From NCBI GenBank assembly GCA_041071465.1, contig CP163498.1, positions 5,536,001 through 5,600,000 on the forward strand: a DNA stretch of 64,000 bases, in the 5' to 3' direction. A model generated the notes under the pieces. The model was given only the letters and a program-made list of their open reading frames with translations, did not search any database and was not told the DNA's origin. Every line of letters begins with the position of its first letter. The stretch's first letter is position 1. This stretch comes from Pseudomonas putida (GTDB taxonomy: Bacteria; Pseudomonadota; Gammaproteobacteria; Pseudomonadales; Pseudomonadaceae). The position numbers were made by a program, and so were the translations under genes. This document shows positions 48,140-57,848 of this stretch, piece after piece.

Positions 48140-49462
48140 TCAAAGCGACTCGCAGACCTGGCCCTGTACCGGCACCGATAAGTCTTCCTTGATGAGCCGA
48201 GCGGGCAGCGCCAGGATCAACGTCGTGGCCCCCACGACCAGCAGGCCGGCGAACAGGTACAGGCCGATGTCCAGGCTACCGGTATTGGCTTTGACCAGGC
48301 CTAGCACCGTAGGGCTGGTGAAGCCGCCAAACAGCGCCAGGGAGTTGATCAGCGCGATGCCGCCAGCAGCCGATTCGCGGCCCAGGTAACGGGTGGGGAT
48401 GGTCCAGAATAATGGCATCGAGGCATACAGGCCCACCGCCGCCACGCTCAAGGTACCCAGGCCCAGCACCAGGTTGCCCGGTACGAAGGTGCAGGTGATC
48501 AGGGCACAGGCGGCCACCACCATGCAGGTTGCCAGGTGCCATCTGCGCTCGCCCACGGCATCGGAGTGCCTACCGATCACAATCATCCCCACAGCACTGG
48601 CCATGTAAGGCACAGCCGTCAGCAGGCCGATATGGAAAGGATCTGAAACGCCGTAGCTTTTGATCATCCCCGGAAGCCAGAAACCGAGAATGTAAAGCCC
48701 GGCCATCACCGAGAAATACACCAGTGCGAGCGCATAGATGCGTGGGTCGCGTACTACCGCACCAAGCCTGTGGCTTTCGCTGCTGGCGGGTGTACCGACT
48801 TCCAGCGCGATGCGCTTGCGCTCATCGCTGCTCAGCCATTTGGCTTGCTCGGGGCGGTCGATCAACATGAAGCCGGCGAGGATGCCCAGGATGACAGCTG
48901 GCGCCCCTTCCAGCAGGAACATCCACTGCCAGCCACTAAACCCACTGACACCCTCCATGGCACGAATGATCCAGCCTGAAACCGGCCCGCCAATGATGCC
49001 CGCGAGGGCAATTGCCGACATGAACACGGCGATCACACTGCCGCGCATGCGCACAGGGAACCAATACGTCAGGTAGAGGATGATCCCCGGGAAAAAACCG
49101 GCTTCGAACACCCCCAACAAAAAACGCGCAATGTAAAACTGCAGCGGCGTCTGCACGAACATCATGCAGGACGACACGATCCCCCAGGAAATCATGATGC
49201 GCATGATGGTCTTGCGCGCACCGATCCGGGTCAGGAGCAGGTTGCTGGGCACCTCAAACAGTACATAACCAATGAAGAACACGCCGGCACCGAGGCCGTA
49301 AACGGCATCGCTGAGATTCAGGTCCTGCTGCATGCGCAACGCCGCAAACCCGATATTGACCCGATCTAGGTAGGAGACGATATAACTGACAAACAACAAG
49401 GGCAATATTTTCCAGGCAATCTTCCTGTACAACATGAGCGAATCATTATTCATTTCTGACAA
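48140..49462 (-). CDS. MFS transporter (ACS family)
   Basis: Twelve-span permease, 440 aa, with SYLDRVNIGFAALRMQ in helix 1, FEVPSNLLLTRIGARK, GFFPGIILYLTYWFP and a central cytoplasmic loop. Family members carry organic anions. It sits between nitrilase and racemase genes, so it probably imports the nitrile acid or an amino-acid-like product. The racemase start is close behind its stop. Confidence 0.88.
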   Translation of the reverse strand: MSEMNNDSLMLYRKIAWKILPLLFVSYIVSYLDRVNIGFAALRMQQDLNLSDAVYGLGAGVFFIGYVLFEVPSNLLLTRIGARKTIMRIMISWGIVSSCMMFVQTPLQFYIARFLLGVFEAGFFPGIILYLTYWFPVRMRGSVIAVFMSAIALAGIIGGPVSGWIIRAMEGVSGFSGWQWMFLLEGAPAVILGILAGFMLIDRPEQAKWLSSDERKRIALEVGTPASSESHRLGAVVRDPRIYALALVYFSVMAGLYILGFWLPGMIKSYGVSDPFHIGLLTAVPYMASAVGMIVIGRHSDAVGERRWHLATCMVVAACALITCTFVPGNLVLGLGTLSVAAVGLYASMPLFWTIPTRYLGRESAAGGIALINSLALFGGFTSPTVLGLVKANTGSLDIGLYLFAGLLVVGATTLILALPARLIKEDLSVPVQGQVCESL

Positions 49463-49557
49463 GCCTCAAATATTTTTCTTATTGATCCAGGGCTACGTGA
49501 AACACAGGTATTGCAAGACGACATCAAATAACCGATGCACGCCAGACTGAACAAACG

Positions 49558-49580
49558 CCTGGCATCAGGAAGATGCCAGG
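49558..49580 (-). terminator. Attenuator-like hairpin between nitrilase and MFS genes
   Basis: CCTGGCATC / GATGCCAGG, nine-base stem, five-base loop, 22 bases after the nitrilase stop. There is no clear T-run, so it may lower rather than stop expression of the downstream MFS and racemase genes. Confidence 0.5.
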
Positions 49581-49601
49581 GCAGGTAAAGACAGCGTTAC
49601 G

Positions 49602-50525
49602 TTATCGCTGAAACTTCACCGAGGCTTTCGCCCGCTCATCAACTATCAAGGTGAAGACATCAGGGCGTGAATAATGGCCGACCACATCAAAGTCATAACG
49701 CGCCTTAACCAGATCCGCCGAGTCGATCTGGGCCACCAGCAAGCCAGAGCCGTGCTTCAATGGGCCCGCGATGACCTCGCCCATGGGGCCGATGATGACG
49801 CTGTTACCCTGCATCAGTAGACGGTCGTCATCCCAGTGCGGCAGGCTCACCCCCAAGTCGCGCGGTGACGGCTGGTACTGGCAGGCACTGACCACGAAGC
49901 ACCGCCCCTCATGAGCGATATGGCGCATGGATATCTGCCAGTTATCGCGCTCATCCACCGTCGGCGCACACCAGACCTCGATGCCTTTGGCGTACATCGC
50001 CGTGCGCAGCAGTGGCATGTGGTTTTCCCAACAGATCGCTGCCCCGATCTTGCCCACTGGGGTATCGATCACGGGAATAGTAGAGCCATCGCCCTGGCCC
50101 CAGATCAGGCGCTCGCTGCCGGTGGGCATCAGCTTGCGGTGGTTCGCCACCAGGCCTTCTTCCGGTGAGAAGAACAGCGCAGAGCAGAACAGGGAACTGC
50201 CAGCGCGTTCGATGACGCCAACCACCAATTGCGCGCCGGTACGTTGGGCCAAGCCTTCGAGCTCCGCTGTTTCAGCACCGGGAACATCAATGGCATTGGC
50301 AAAATAATGCCGAAAGGCTTCTCGGCCTTCAGGCAGGCGATATCCCATATACGTACCAAAGATTTCGCCCTTGGGGTAACCGCCCAACAAAGCTTCCGGC
50401 ATCACCACCAGCTGGGCGCCGGCCTCCTTTATTTCAGACTCGTAGGCAAGAATCGCCTCCAGGGTTTTCTGTTTGCCGTCCGGGTGCGAACCCATTTGCA
50501 GTGCAGCAACAGTAGAAATAGTCAT
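49602..50525 (-). CDS. Nitrilase family protein
   Basis: Nitrilase of 307 aa with the full Glu-Lys-Cys triad: E44 ([11 protein letters not shown]), K131 ([13 protein letters not shown]) and C165 (AICWENHMP). The CWENHMP form is that of true nitrilases rather than amidases. The length and sequence recall plant-associated Pseudomonas enzymes acting on beta-cyano-L-alanine (PinA/NIT4 type), which release aspartate or asparagine. The adjacent Asp/Glu racemase fits such products. Substrate is inference. A TGATAT-N11-ATATCA dyad lies about 80 bases upstream. Confidence 0.87.
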   Translation of the reverse strand: MTISTVAALQMGSHPDGKQKTLEAILAYESEIKEAGAQLVVMPEALLGGYPKGEIFGTYMGYRLPEGREAFRHYFANAIDVPGAETAELEGLAQRTGAQLVVGVIERAGSSLFCSALFFSPEEGLVANHRKLMPTGSERLIWGQGDGSTIPVIDTPVGKIGAAICWENHMPLLRTAMYAKGIEVWCAPTVDERDNWQISMRHIAHEGRCFVVSACQYQPSPRDLGVSLPHWDDDRLLMQGNSVIIGPMGEVIAGPLKHGSGLLVAQIDSADLVKARYDFDVVGHYSRPDVFTLIVDERAKASVKFQR

Positions 50526-50606
50526 ACGTTGTTATTCTCAGGTGATGGAAGGTTGATGAATACTCCTCCCCGCCTCGATATAGAGCAACGCGCAAAAAAG
50601 CACATC

Positions 50607-50629
50607 TGATATCAACTTATTTTATATCA
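50607..50629. promoter_or_regulatory. LysR-type operator upstream of the nitrilase operon
   Basis: Perfect TGATAT-N11-ATATCA dyad with an internal T-N11-A, 82-104 bases upstream of the nitrilase start. Same words as at the LysR gene (45649). The best operator candidate in the window. Confidence 0.6.
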
Positions 50630-50686
50630 TGCCGCACTTTTCGCTCGGATTTCAACACCAACTGAAACATCACGACATCAATTGAA

Positions 50687-50700
50687 ATTATATCAGATAT
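50687..50700. promoter_or_regulatory. ATATCA/GATAT site upstream of the PBP2-like gene
   Basis: Palindromic ATATCAGATAT, about 90 bases upstream of the PBP2-like start and 160 upstream of the nitrilase start. It may serve the plus-strand PBP operon while the site at 50607 serves the nitrilase operon. Confidence 0.4.
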
Positions 50701-50790
50701 TTAAAAAACCCCATTGCCGTATAATTCATTGACCGTAAAATAATCGAAATCCGAGGAAGCGAGAGCTGATTAAGCGGTAATGGTTTATTG

Positions 50791-52718
50791 ATGACATACC
50801 CCACCCACCTATCGGACCGGGAAGCCAGTAACAGAATTGTAAGAACCCGCATTATCGCCAGCGCCCTTCTGGTACTGGCCTTGACAATTGCATTGGTCTG
50901 CCGATTGTTCTTCTTGCAAGTCACTCAACATGATCTACACGTTGCTGTTGCAGAAAAGAACCGCATCCATATCCGGCCACTGCCTGCCGCACGGGGCATT
51001 ATCTATGACCGGAACAAAGTGGTGCTGGCCGACAATATTCCTATCTTCAACTTGTCTATCCTCCGCGAAAGCGCAGGCAATGTGCAGGCGGTCGTCAAAA
51101 AGCTCGGCCAGGTCCTTGCGCTGAACACCGAGCAAATGAACAAGATGGACAGGGCTCTGCATCGCCCGCGCAGAGCCTTCGAGCCCGTCATCCTGATGTC
51201 GGACCTCACTGAAACACAAATTGCACGGGTCGCGGTGAACCAATTTCAGTTACCAGGCGTGGAGGTTCAAGCGCAGTTCTCCAGGGTTTATCCGTTGGGT
51301 GAGCACTTTGCGCACTCGGTCGGTTATGTGGGGCGCATCAACGAAAAAGAGTTCAAGCACCTCGATCACGCTAAGTACCTGCGCACGCAACTGATCGGAA
51401 AAACCGGCATCGAGCGGTTTTATGAGAATGTTCTGCATGGCGAGATGGGTTTCGAAACAGTAGAAACCAATGCTCAAGGCAAGGTCATGCGTGTGCTGGG
51501 CCGTCACAACCCCGTGCCGGGCCAGGACATCGTGCTGACGCTCGATGTGGCACTGCAGGCCGCTGCCGAGCAGGCATTGGGAGACCGGCGTGGCGCGTTG
51601 GTTGCACTGGCCCCCGACACAGGGGAAGTCTTGGCCATGGTCAGCCGGCCAAGCTTCGACCCCAACCCGTTCGTCAAAGGCATCACGGCCCGCGACTATG
51701 CGACCTTGCGCGACTCAGCCGATATGCCGCTGTTCAACCGCGTGCTTCGCGGGCTCTACCCGCCTGGTTCAACGATCAAACCCATGGTCGTGGTTGCAGG
51801 TCTGGACAGTGGCGTGATTACCCCAAGCCAACGGGTATTCGACCGTGGCTACTACGAACTGCCCAATTACAATCACAAGTACCGCAACTGGAATCGGGCG
51901 GGAGACGGCTGGGTCGACATGTACGACGCCATCATGCGCTCCAATGACACCTACTTCTACGACTTGGCGCACAAGCTAGGTATTGAACGGTTGGACACCT
52001 ACCTCAGTGAGTTTGGCCTCGGGCAGAAGATCTCAATTGATCTGTTCGAAGAGTCCCCTGGGCTGATGCCATCCCCCGCATGGAAACGCGCAACCCGCCG
52101 TCAAGCATGGTACCCGGCGAAACGCTGATACTGGGCATCGGACAGGGCTATATGCAGATGACGCCCCTGCAAATGGCGCAGGCCACCAGCCTGATTGCCA
52201 GCAAAGGCATCTGGCACCGCCCACATCTGGCGCGCTCAATTGGAGGCGAGAAGCCAGGCGATCCCCATCCGTTTCCCAATATCACCCTCAAGGATCCGAG
52301 GGTCTGGGACGAGGTTGTAAAGAGCATGGAAATGGTCATGCACAACCCTCGAGGAGTCGGGCGCCGGGCGGCCCAAGGTGCGCACTATCGAATAGCCGGA
52401 AAGAGCGGGACAGCACAGGTCATCGCGATCAAGCAGGGTGAACGATACAACCGCAACAAGACCCAGGAACGCCACCGGGACAACGCGCTTTTTGTCGGCT
52501 TTGCCCCCGCGCAACGTCCGGCCATCGTGGTCGCGGTCATGATTGAAAACGGAGAAGCCGGGGCCAGAGTGGCGGGGCCGGTGGTGCGCAAGGTCATGGA
52601 CGCCTGGCTATTGGATGCGAACGGGCAACTTAAGCCGAAATTTACCGTCCCGAATACCCTGCAAAACGCCTCGATACCCAATGCGATAGGTGCCGACGCA
52701 CGCACTGGAATCCTCTGA
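50791..52718 (+). pseudogene. Class B penicillin-binding protein, accessory PBP2 (MrdA-like), frameshifted
   Basis: PBP2-type transpeptidase of about 643 aa when restored. One N-terminal membrane helix (ALLVLALTIALVCRLFF), dimer domain, then STIK (PPGSTIKPM), SND (MRSNDTYF) and, after the break, KSG (AGKSGTAQV). The first frame ends at 52128; the second ends at 52718. Adding one G at 52116-52117 turns WYPAKR-stop into WYPGETLILGIGQGYMQMTPL, the PBP2 consensus. The cell's main mrdA with rodA is not in the window, and no SEDS partner lies here. It is followed by a PBP1A-like gene in the same direction, 43 bases on. Confidence 0.86.
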
Positions 52719-52761
52719 AGCCTGTACACGGGAATCGAACATTGTATATAAGGAGCGATGC

Positions 52762-55103
52762 ATGCGGCTTTTAAAAGCCCTTGGCTGGTGTACGTTGGCA
52801 ATCACCAGCGTGATACTGCTGGGCGCAAGCAGTACGTATCTTTACCTCAGCCCACAGTTGCCCGATGTAGCAACCCTCAAGGACGTGCAACTGCAAGAGC
52901 CACTGCAAGTAGTGAGCGCCGACGGAAGACTGATCGCCGAATTTGGAGAAATACGTCGAATCCCCCTGCCCTACTCGCAGATTCCCAGCGACTTCCTGGC
53001 CGCTTTCATGGCCGCAGAAGATGCCAACTTCTACCACCACCCTGGCGTCGACCCTACAGGCCTGATGCGTGCGGCTTTAGCCTTGGTCATGAGCGGCCAT
53101 GTACGCTCCGGGGGAAGCACCATCACCATGCAGGTGGCAAAGAACTTCTTCTTGAGTAAAGAACGGACATTCTCTCGCAAACTGACCGAGATACTGCTGG
53201 CCTTGAAAATAGAACGGGCCTTATCAAAAGATGAAATTTTCAACCTGTACGTCAACAAGATCTACCTGGGCAAGCGGGCTTATGGCATCGCTGCAGCCGC
53301 TCAGATCTATTACGGAAAGCCGGTATCGCAACTGACGCTGGCACAGACCGCAATGATCGCGGGTTTGCCAAAGGCACCCTCACGGTTCAACCCCATCAAC
53401 AACCCCACAAGGGCCAAGCAGCGCCGAGACTGGATTCTGGGCCGGATGCTCGCGCTGGGTAGCATCGATGACGCTCGTTACCACGCAGCGCTGGAAGAGC
53501 CCATCACAGCCCGCTATCACGCGCCTGAAACCGAAGTCCTTGCGCCTTACATCGCTGAAATGGCCAGGGCGCAGATGTTCGATCGTTTCGGGGATCAAGC
53601 CTACACGCAAGGCTTTCGCGTGGTGACAACCGTCTCCAGCAAGTTGCAGCAGGCCGCTAACGATGCGTTACAAAATGGTTTGAAAACCTATGACAAGCGC
53701 CATGGCTATCGCGGCCCCGAAGGCCATTTCCCAGGCAACCTGAGCCAGGCATGGCTGGAAGGATTGAAAGCGTATCCCGTGCTTGGGGGGTTGAAAGCCG
53801 TAGCCGTCACTAAGGTCTTCGACAACCGCATCATGGTGGTCGACCAGACCGGTCAGCAACGCCCAGTCGCTTGGCAGACCATGGCATGGGCGCGCCCATT
53901 CATTAACCACAGTGCATTAGGGCCACAACCCCTGCGGCCTGCAGACGTGGTCAGGCCAGGCGACGTCATCAGGGTTGATCAGGAAGACTCCCAGACGCTC
54001 AGTTTTAGCCAGGTACCCAAGGTTCAGGGTGCGCTGGTTTCGGTAGCTCCGCAAAATGGCGCGATCCAGGCTCTTGTCGGTGGCTTCGATTTTCACCAGA
54101 GCGGTTTCAACCGTGTGGTGCAAGCCAAGCGGCAACCGGGCTCTAGCTTCAAACCTTTCATTTATTGTGCGGCGCTCGACAACGGATACACACCGGCAAG
54201 CATCGTCAATGACGCCCCTATCGTGTTGGGCAGCGACTACTCAGGGCCGGCATGGCGCCCACAGAACGAAAACCGCACGTTTCTTGGTCCCATTCGCCTA
54301 CGTGAAGCGCTCTATCGCTCCAGGAATATGATCTCGATACGCCTTCTGCAGGCCATGGGGATCGACCCGACCATCGACTACATCACGCGTTTCGGATTCG
54401 ATCCCAAAGACATGCCGCATAACCTCTCCCTCGCCTTGGGCACAGCTTCCGTGACGCCTATGGAAGTTGTCGGCGGCTGGAGTGTCCTCGCCAATGGCGG
54501 CTACAAGGTCACGCCGTTCTTCATTGACAGGATCGAAGACCGCATAGGCCGGGTTGTCTTCCAGGCTGCCCCCGCACTGCGCCCAGCGAACAGAATCCAA
54601 CGCCAGAATCCGTCGCTGAACAGGTGGTAGACAGCCGTACGACTTACTTACTCACAAGCATGCTCCAGGATGTCATCAAACGCGGCACCGGTCGTGCCGC
54701 TTCAGCTATGCATCGCCCAGACATCGCGGGGAAAACGGGTACCACGAACGAAGCCAAGGACTCCTGGTTCACGGGCTACAATGGCAATTACGTGACGAGC
54801 GTCTGGGCAGGATTCGATCAGCCGCAGAGCCTGGGGCGGAGGGAATGGGGGGTAACCATTGCCCTACCTATCTGGATGGACTTCATGAAGGAGGCACTTG
54901 CAGGGACAGCCCCTTACTCGCAGCCTGAGCCCGACGGGATCATAACCCGGCTCATTAATACCGATGACGGTACGGCGGCAACTGCGCACGGGCCGAAGAC
55001 GGCCTTGGAGGTTTTCAAAGTTGAGAATTCACCGGAAGTGCACTCGATCGGTGTCGACTCTTCTGCGAACGCCGGAGACCAAATCCCACAGGATCTGTTC
55101 TGA
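52762..55103 (+). pseudogene. Class A penicillin-binding protein, PBP1A-like, frameshifted
   Basis: Bifunctional glycosyltransferase/transpeptidase of about 780 aa. AAGGAG lies before the ATG at 52762. One membrane helix, then GT51 motifs (AEDANFYHHPGVD, GGSTITMQVAKNFFL, RKLTEILLALKIE, KIYLGKRAYGIAAAA), then transpeptidase motifs SSFK (QPGSSFKPF), SRN (YRSRNMIS) and KTG (AGKTGTTNEAKDSW). The first frame ends at 54630. One added base near 54615 joins NPS to AEQVVDSRTTYLLTSMLQDVI. With the PBP2-like and FtsI-like genes it makes a full set of extra cell-wall synthases. The tail after KTG is shorter than in chromosomal PonA. Confidence 0.86.
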
Positions 55104-55287
55104 TAGAAGCCACTGAAATGTGGTAGCGAAAATAGAAACTGCCGATGAACCTCGACCTAGGATGAGTCTGGGGCCAAACAACACGCATCAATCAAGGATA
55201 GCTACCATCTGGAGCGGCTTAACTTGGCCAGTTTGTTTTCAGGAGAGATCGTTGGGTAGATCGAAAATCGTAGGCGCTTTGCTGCGC

Positions 55288-55640
55288 ATGCCACTTCAAG
55301 TAATGAATTACGTGCTAGCGGTGGCAGAACAAGGTTCTGTCTCATCAGCCGCTCTCTGCGTCAATCTGACCGCCTCTGCTTTGGGACGGCAAATTCACCA
55401 ACTGGAGCATGAGTACCCCATGACCTCAGAGTTCCTTCGAAATTATCGAGAGGTTTTCACTGACCCAGAGTCGGCCTATTCCACGTCTATGCTTAGAGAC
55501 ATCGAGCGTGGTGAAAAAACCGAAGGTGAACACATTCTGGGCTATGTTTTACGAGAGGCCATTACCTACGGCATTCGAAGCCCAGTACCGCGCCCAGTAC
55601 GGCAGCCATCAACAGGCGTACGAGGATTCGCACGATCCCG
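55288..55640 (+). pseudogene. Chimeric remnant: LysR head joined to ketopantoate-reductase tail
   Basis: About 55288-55416 encodes a LysR N-terminal helix-turn-helix (MNYVLAVAEQGSVSSAAL, then LTASALGRQIHQLEHE). From about 55417 the same frame continues as the C-terminal end of a ketopantoate-reductase-like protein (FTDPESAYSTSMLRDIERG, GEHILGYVLREAITYGI), then slips to another frame (YRAQYGSHQQAYEDS). Neither part is complete. This is decayed DNA left by deletion; no functional gene is claimed. Confidence 0.6.
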
Positions 55641-56281
55641 CGCTCATCGCCAATGTCGGCGAACTCGGCCTGGATTGTTTGCCAGATCAGATCCATGGAC
55701 GGGGTCCGGGCCGTTTACACGTTCGGCCTCTGCTGGCGCGTACGCGGATAGGCGTTTTCATGATCTCGATGGGCATGGCCGGGTCTTCCGGAGGCAGTTA
55801 CAGTGTGTGACTGCGAGCTTGCTGCATCGAACGCTCAAATGGTCACCGTGCAGTATTCGTGGGCAAACCTCTTGTTCGTCTCTGCAATTAACGGTCAGCA
55901 TCAAGTAGCGCGGGTCGCCGTAGATGTTCTCGACGCGTGCTGTGTGTCCTTAAGGCGTTCGGACCAAATTGACGGAAATCCGCAGCCGCTTCAGTCGACT
56001 CCATGTCCCACCACTGGTCGCAAATAGCGAACGGCTGGTTATGCTGACCACTCTCCTATTCTGAGCGCCGCAGAACGCATCCAGGCTGTCGTAGCTTAGT
56101 GTCCTATTCCGTCGCTCGCTGTCCCGCCCGCTTCTCGTACGAGCCTTGCTAAATGCTCGACGGATATCGCGCGGTTATAAAAGGTCAGATGACGCCGACA
56201 TTCCCGCCGGCGTCACCCGAGCAGCGTTGAACCAAGAGTCGAGAGGCTCTGCTGCCTGTGGCCGCTGGCCAGGAGCGTACT
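55641..56281. other. Decayed intergenic stretch
   Basis: About 640 bases with short open frames on the plus strand but no ribosome site, family motif or consistent codon use. Together with the chimeric remnant to its left it looks like the debris of rearrangements at the right side of the accessory segment. Confidence 0.45.
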
Positions 56282-56515
56282 ATGAACTTCGAAGAACACG
56301 ACAAGTACGGTATGTACAAGGGACGGCGACAGCGGTCACCATTCTCGATCGTGCATCCTGCTGGGGGTATCGCGGGTATTTTTGGGGGTACATTTCTGCT
56401 TTTTGAAGCCAGAAATGCCGTTCCAGAGGCCTTTCCAAAAGTTCTTCGGGGATCCGGACAGTCTCTAGGCATCGTCGGGCGGGTTGTTCATCTAATCATT
56501 TCTGCCGCCTCATAG
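56282..56515 (+). CDS. Small putative membrane protein
   Basis: A 77 aa frame starting MNFEEHDKYGMYKGRRQR, with AGGAG eight bases before the ATG. A hydrophobic, glycine-rich stretch (PAGGIAGIFGGTFLLFEA, about residues 27-45) could span the membrane. Convergent with the gene ending at 56563. No family recognised; it may be a remnant. Confidence 0.45.
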   Translation: MNFEEHDKYGMYKGRRQRSPFSIVHPAGGIAGIFGGTFLLFEARNAVPEAFPKVLRGSGQSLGIVGRVVHLIISAAS

Positions 56516-56562
56516 ATCATGGAGATCTATTCATTTCCATTGCGTAGATTGCCAAGTTGAGT

Positions 56563-57532
56563 TCAGACCTCACTCCGACGCTTTTCAAAACGCTGCCAGA
56601 AAGTCGGCAGCTCACTCCTAGGCTGCTGAAGGCTTGACCAGACCTCTAGCAGCCGTGATACCGCAATCCTTCGCACATCGACCACCAAGCCAGCCTGAAG
56701 CAGCTCATCTCGGCTTGCAAAGAGCGCTTGGCCTAGATCGGCCTCAAGCTCAATCTGCGTGAACGTTACATCGAAAAAGCGTTCGTGCGTCTCTTGAAAT
56801 TTGTCCTTGTAACGAACCCTCACCAGAAGCACCAGATTGTCATTCAATGCTAGGGCTCCGGGCAGAGCATTGGCACCTGCAAAACGCTTCACCACCTCAT
56901 CCATGCCATCTGGTGCTTCATCGACCGAATAGAGCTCGCCCGTATAGGCGCCAACCCAGGTAACTAAGGAGTAATAATTTTCAAGGGGAATATATGCGAC
57001 GGGTAAATCACGGCACTTCTTCTTGTCGTATTCCCTGGCCAGATCAATAGTGCACATTCCGCTGATCACAAGAAAGGGCGCTTGGGTGACCTGCAGTTCT
57101 GTCAGCTCCTCACCCGTGTTTTCGATCACCAAGCGCCGAACGTAACTGGACTCGTGTTCATAGCCCTGACGCCAGACCTTCAACGCAGGTTGCTGCAGGC
57201 GCTTTTGCAGATTCAGCGTCTGGGTGTCGCCACGTCGCTTGTTTAGCTCGAGGATGCACTTCACATAGGTTTCGTAATTGTCGTTGGTTGACAAAATCCC
57301 CGCATCGACCGCTGACGCCTGGATTTTCGAACGTTGAGAAGCCGAAAGCTCACCACCTGATTTTTCGGCCTCACTACGAATGATCAGACCCACCTGATTG
57401 TCGATGCCAAGTCCGCCTCCACACAGACCAATGTCTCGACTATCCGGCTTAGCGTCAGACAGGGTGTCGACCGCGTTGTATTTGCCCACCCCCCAGTAGG
57501 GCAGCGGTCAAAATCAAATAGATATATCTCAT
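56563..57532 (-). pseudogene. Hypothetical exported protein, frameshifted after its signal peptide
   Basis: A 308 aa frame begins MGKYNAVDTLSDAKPDS at 57489, but no ribosome site precedes it. Twelve codons upstream in another frame, an ATG at 57532 with GAGGGAAC before it encodes a hydrophobic leader, MRYIYLILTAALLGG. Adding one base to the CCCCCC at 57489-57494 joins leader and body. The restored protein of about 322 aa is thus probably exported. The body contains four cysteines and a mixed alpha/beta composition with no recognised motif. Transcribed away from the Rieske cluster. Confidence 0.65.
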
Positions 57533-57848
57533 GTTCCCTCAATTTGATCAGCAGATGGGCGCCCCGATCTAGTCGTGACCGCGCCTAGTCTGCATGCAAT
57601 ACCATGCAATATCAAAGTGCCACCAACAAGACACCCCCAGTTCTCATGGCCAGGCTGGCGGCAAAGCTCACGTTTCCATATCTGCTCCGACAGCACTGCA
57701 AGGTGTCCGTCCTCTCGAAGCCTCGACACCGCGCACATCGGCGTATGTTGTCGCTTTCCATCAAGAGCAGCCCCTCACCCTCCCCTAGATTAACTCCCGA
57801 GCGAGCCCCTGATCGAACCCCAGGGGCAGTGTCTGGAGGAGACCAGCC
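57533..57848. other. Intergenic promoter region before the Rieske oxygenase gene
   Basis: 316 bases without a supported gene between divergent transcription units. It must hold the promoters of the exported-protein gene and of the Rieske/GMC genes; I could not pick out a convincing GbdR-type site. Confidence 0.4.

Noticed and set aside
53031..53258. Small minus-strand frames inside the PBP1A-like gene
   Set aside because: They lie within conserved GT51 coding sequence and have no independent support.
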